Below, piece by piece: positions 52,207-53,028 of a stretch of DNA of 53,028 nt (position 1 is its first letter; each line of letters begins with the position of its first letter). A model generated the notes under the pieces. The model was not told the DNA's origin, did no database searches, and worked only from the letters and a program-made list of their open reading frames with translations. Position numbers and translations under genes: made by a program. Origin of the DNA: a virus; the IMG/VR virus record IMGVR_UViG_3300036466_000505, positions 1 through 53,028 of that record; one strand, given 5' to 3'.

Positions 52207-53028
52207 AAATCCAATTCCAGAATCCCCAGGGAATGCGCCCACGTCTCCGCCCGGATAAACTGCCGGACAACTACGCGCAAACAGCCACGGATTGCGACTT
52301 TCGGTCCGGGGTGCTGGCTCCCGTACCCGGCTCGCTCGAGGTCAAGTCCCTCCCCAAGCCGGGCACCCTTCGCACGCTGTACAAGCACGGTTCCCGGTTT
52401 CTGGCCTTTCCCGGCAACGTGGATGTCATTGAATCGCCGATTGCCGACGCGGATGGCCGTTTTGCCTGGACAGGCGGGGGCAAGCCCATGCAGTCCAACG
52501 ACACCATGGCCTTTGCTGCCGGGTACCCGGAGTCGGGTTGGCCCGCCATCACCAGGACGCTCGGCGTGCCGTATCCGGCCGCCCCGCTGACCATTGCGCT
52601 GTCCGGCACGGCAGGCGACGAGGTCGAGCACTCCTACTCCTACTGCTACACATACGTCACAGAATGGGGTGAAGAGTCGGCAAACTCCCTCCCCACCGGC
52701 CTGACCGATATCTATGCAGGCCAGACCGTTACGCTGACCGGGTTCACCGTGCCGAGCGTGTCCGGCCTGGTTGTCGACAAATTCCGGATTTATCGCTCGG
52801 AAGCCACTTCTTCCGGGGGCGCTGTCTGGGAACTGGTGGCCGAAGTGGAGGAAACCACTTCGGAATGGGAGGACACAGCCGCAAGCGCCCTGGACGATAC
52901 CCTGGATACCGAGACCTGGATACCGGCCCCGGACGATATGCAGGGGCTTATTCTGACGTCAGGCGGAATCGCCGTGGGGTTTTCGGGTAAAGAACTGTAT
53001 CTGTCCGAGCCGTTTGTCATGTATGCCT
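52203..53028 (+). CDS. phage virion structural protein, 5' part (gene crosses the window join)
   Basis: ATG 52203 (MKIQFQNPQGMRPRLRPDKL). The frame runs to the window end and continues in phase at base 1 after the 127-bp overlap; the 3' part is described there. The N-terminal half contains a fibronectin-like block (EVEHSYSYCYTYVTEWGEES, VVDKFRIYRSEATSSGGAVW). Total length about 538 residues. Likely tail/fibre-adaptor structural protein. Confidence 0.8.
   Translation, partial: MKIQFQNPQGMRPRLRPDKLPDNYAQTATDCDFRSGVLAPVPGSLEVKSLPKPGTLRTLYKHGSRFLAFPGNVDVIESPIADADGRFAWTGGGKPMQSNDTMAFAAGYPESGWPAITRTLGVPYPAAPLTIALSGTAGDEVEHSYSYCYTYVTEWGEESANSLPTGLTDIYAGQTVTLTGFTVPSVSGLVVDKFRIYRSEATSSGGAVWELVAEVEETTSEWEDTAASALDDTLDTETWIPAPDDMQGLILTSGGIAVGFSGKELYLSEPFVMYA
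52902..53028. repeat. terminal direct repeat, copy 2 (circular overlap)
   Basis: Identical to 1-127; see that entry. Confidence 0.9.

Overview
The window looks like one complete, circular bacteriophage genome of about 52.9 kb. Its last 127 bases (52902-53028) repeat its first 127, and one virion gene runs across that junction. The repeat length is typical of an assembler k-mer overlap on a circular or circularly permuted molecule. No host rRNA, tRNA, integrase or housekeeping gene is visible. The terminase, portal, scaffold, capsid and adaptor order, followed by a cluster of large Ala/Gly-rich virion proteins and no tape measure or contractile tail, suggests a short-tailed (podovirus-like) virion. 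GC-rich coding with sigma70-like promoters and a lipoprotein spanin candidate point to a Gram-negative host. A deltaproteobacterial (Desulfovibrio-like) host is only a guess.

Layout. (1) Window start to 18.05 kb, plus strand: the last virion genes, comprising a beta-rich structural protein (wrapping from the window end), a tail fibre/tip protein with an AT-rich tip, three probable ejection or internal virion proteins and a 3,466-residue giant polyvalent protein (ParB-like, helicase, DNA methylase, metallopeptidase and LPD-type domains). Two small genes appear to be nested in a second frame inside the giant gene. A strong terminator follows. (2) 18.1-28.15 kb, mostly minus strand: a ParA partition ATPase next to a winged-helix protein whose gene carries about 26 ACGAA repeats, then an early leftward operon (SSB, PAPS-reductase-like protein, DHH phosphoesterase, many small proteins) driven by a promoter with a repressor operator in its spacer, then two HTH regulators. 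(3) 28.2-31.6 kb, plus strand: a Cro-like HTH gene with a leaderless promoter, ThyX, a DnaB-type helicase, a dNMP kinase and small genes. (4) 31.7-33.6 kb, minus strand: a small cargo-like islet with stem-loops in three of its intergenic gaps. (5) 33.8-36.0 kb, plus strand: a replication-initiator-like wHTH protein with TGTCC iterons inside its gene, and a serine resolvase. (6) 36.0-46.4 kb, plus strand: terminase, lysis genes, portal, scaffold, capsid. (7) 46.5-53.0 kb, plus strand: adaptors and a complete diversity-generating retroelement (DGR): target gene with variable repeat, template repeat and reverse transcriptase, followed by small virion-associated genes.

The parts suggest a temperate phage maintained as a plasmid (phage-plasmid): repressor circuit, ParA with an iteron-bearing partner gene, a resolvase and internal iterons, but no recognisable integrase. 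Copies of one operator, GGAAY-N3-RTTCC, sit at the early-left, Cro-like, replication and terminase promoters, so a single repressor may control all of them. The DGR diversifies the C-terminus of a putative receptor-binding protein by adenine-directed mutagenesis: 21 of the 22 differences between the template and variable repeats fall at template adenines.
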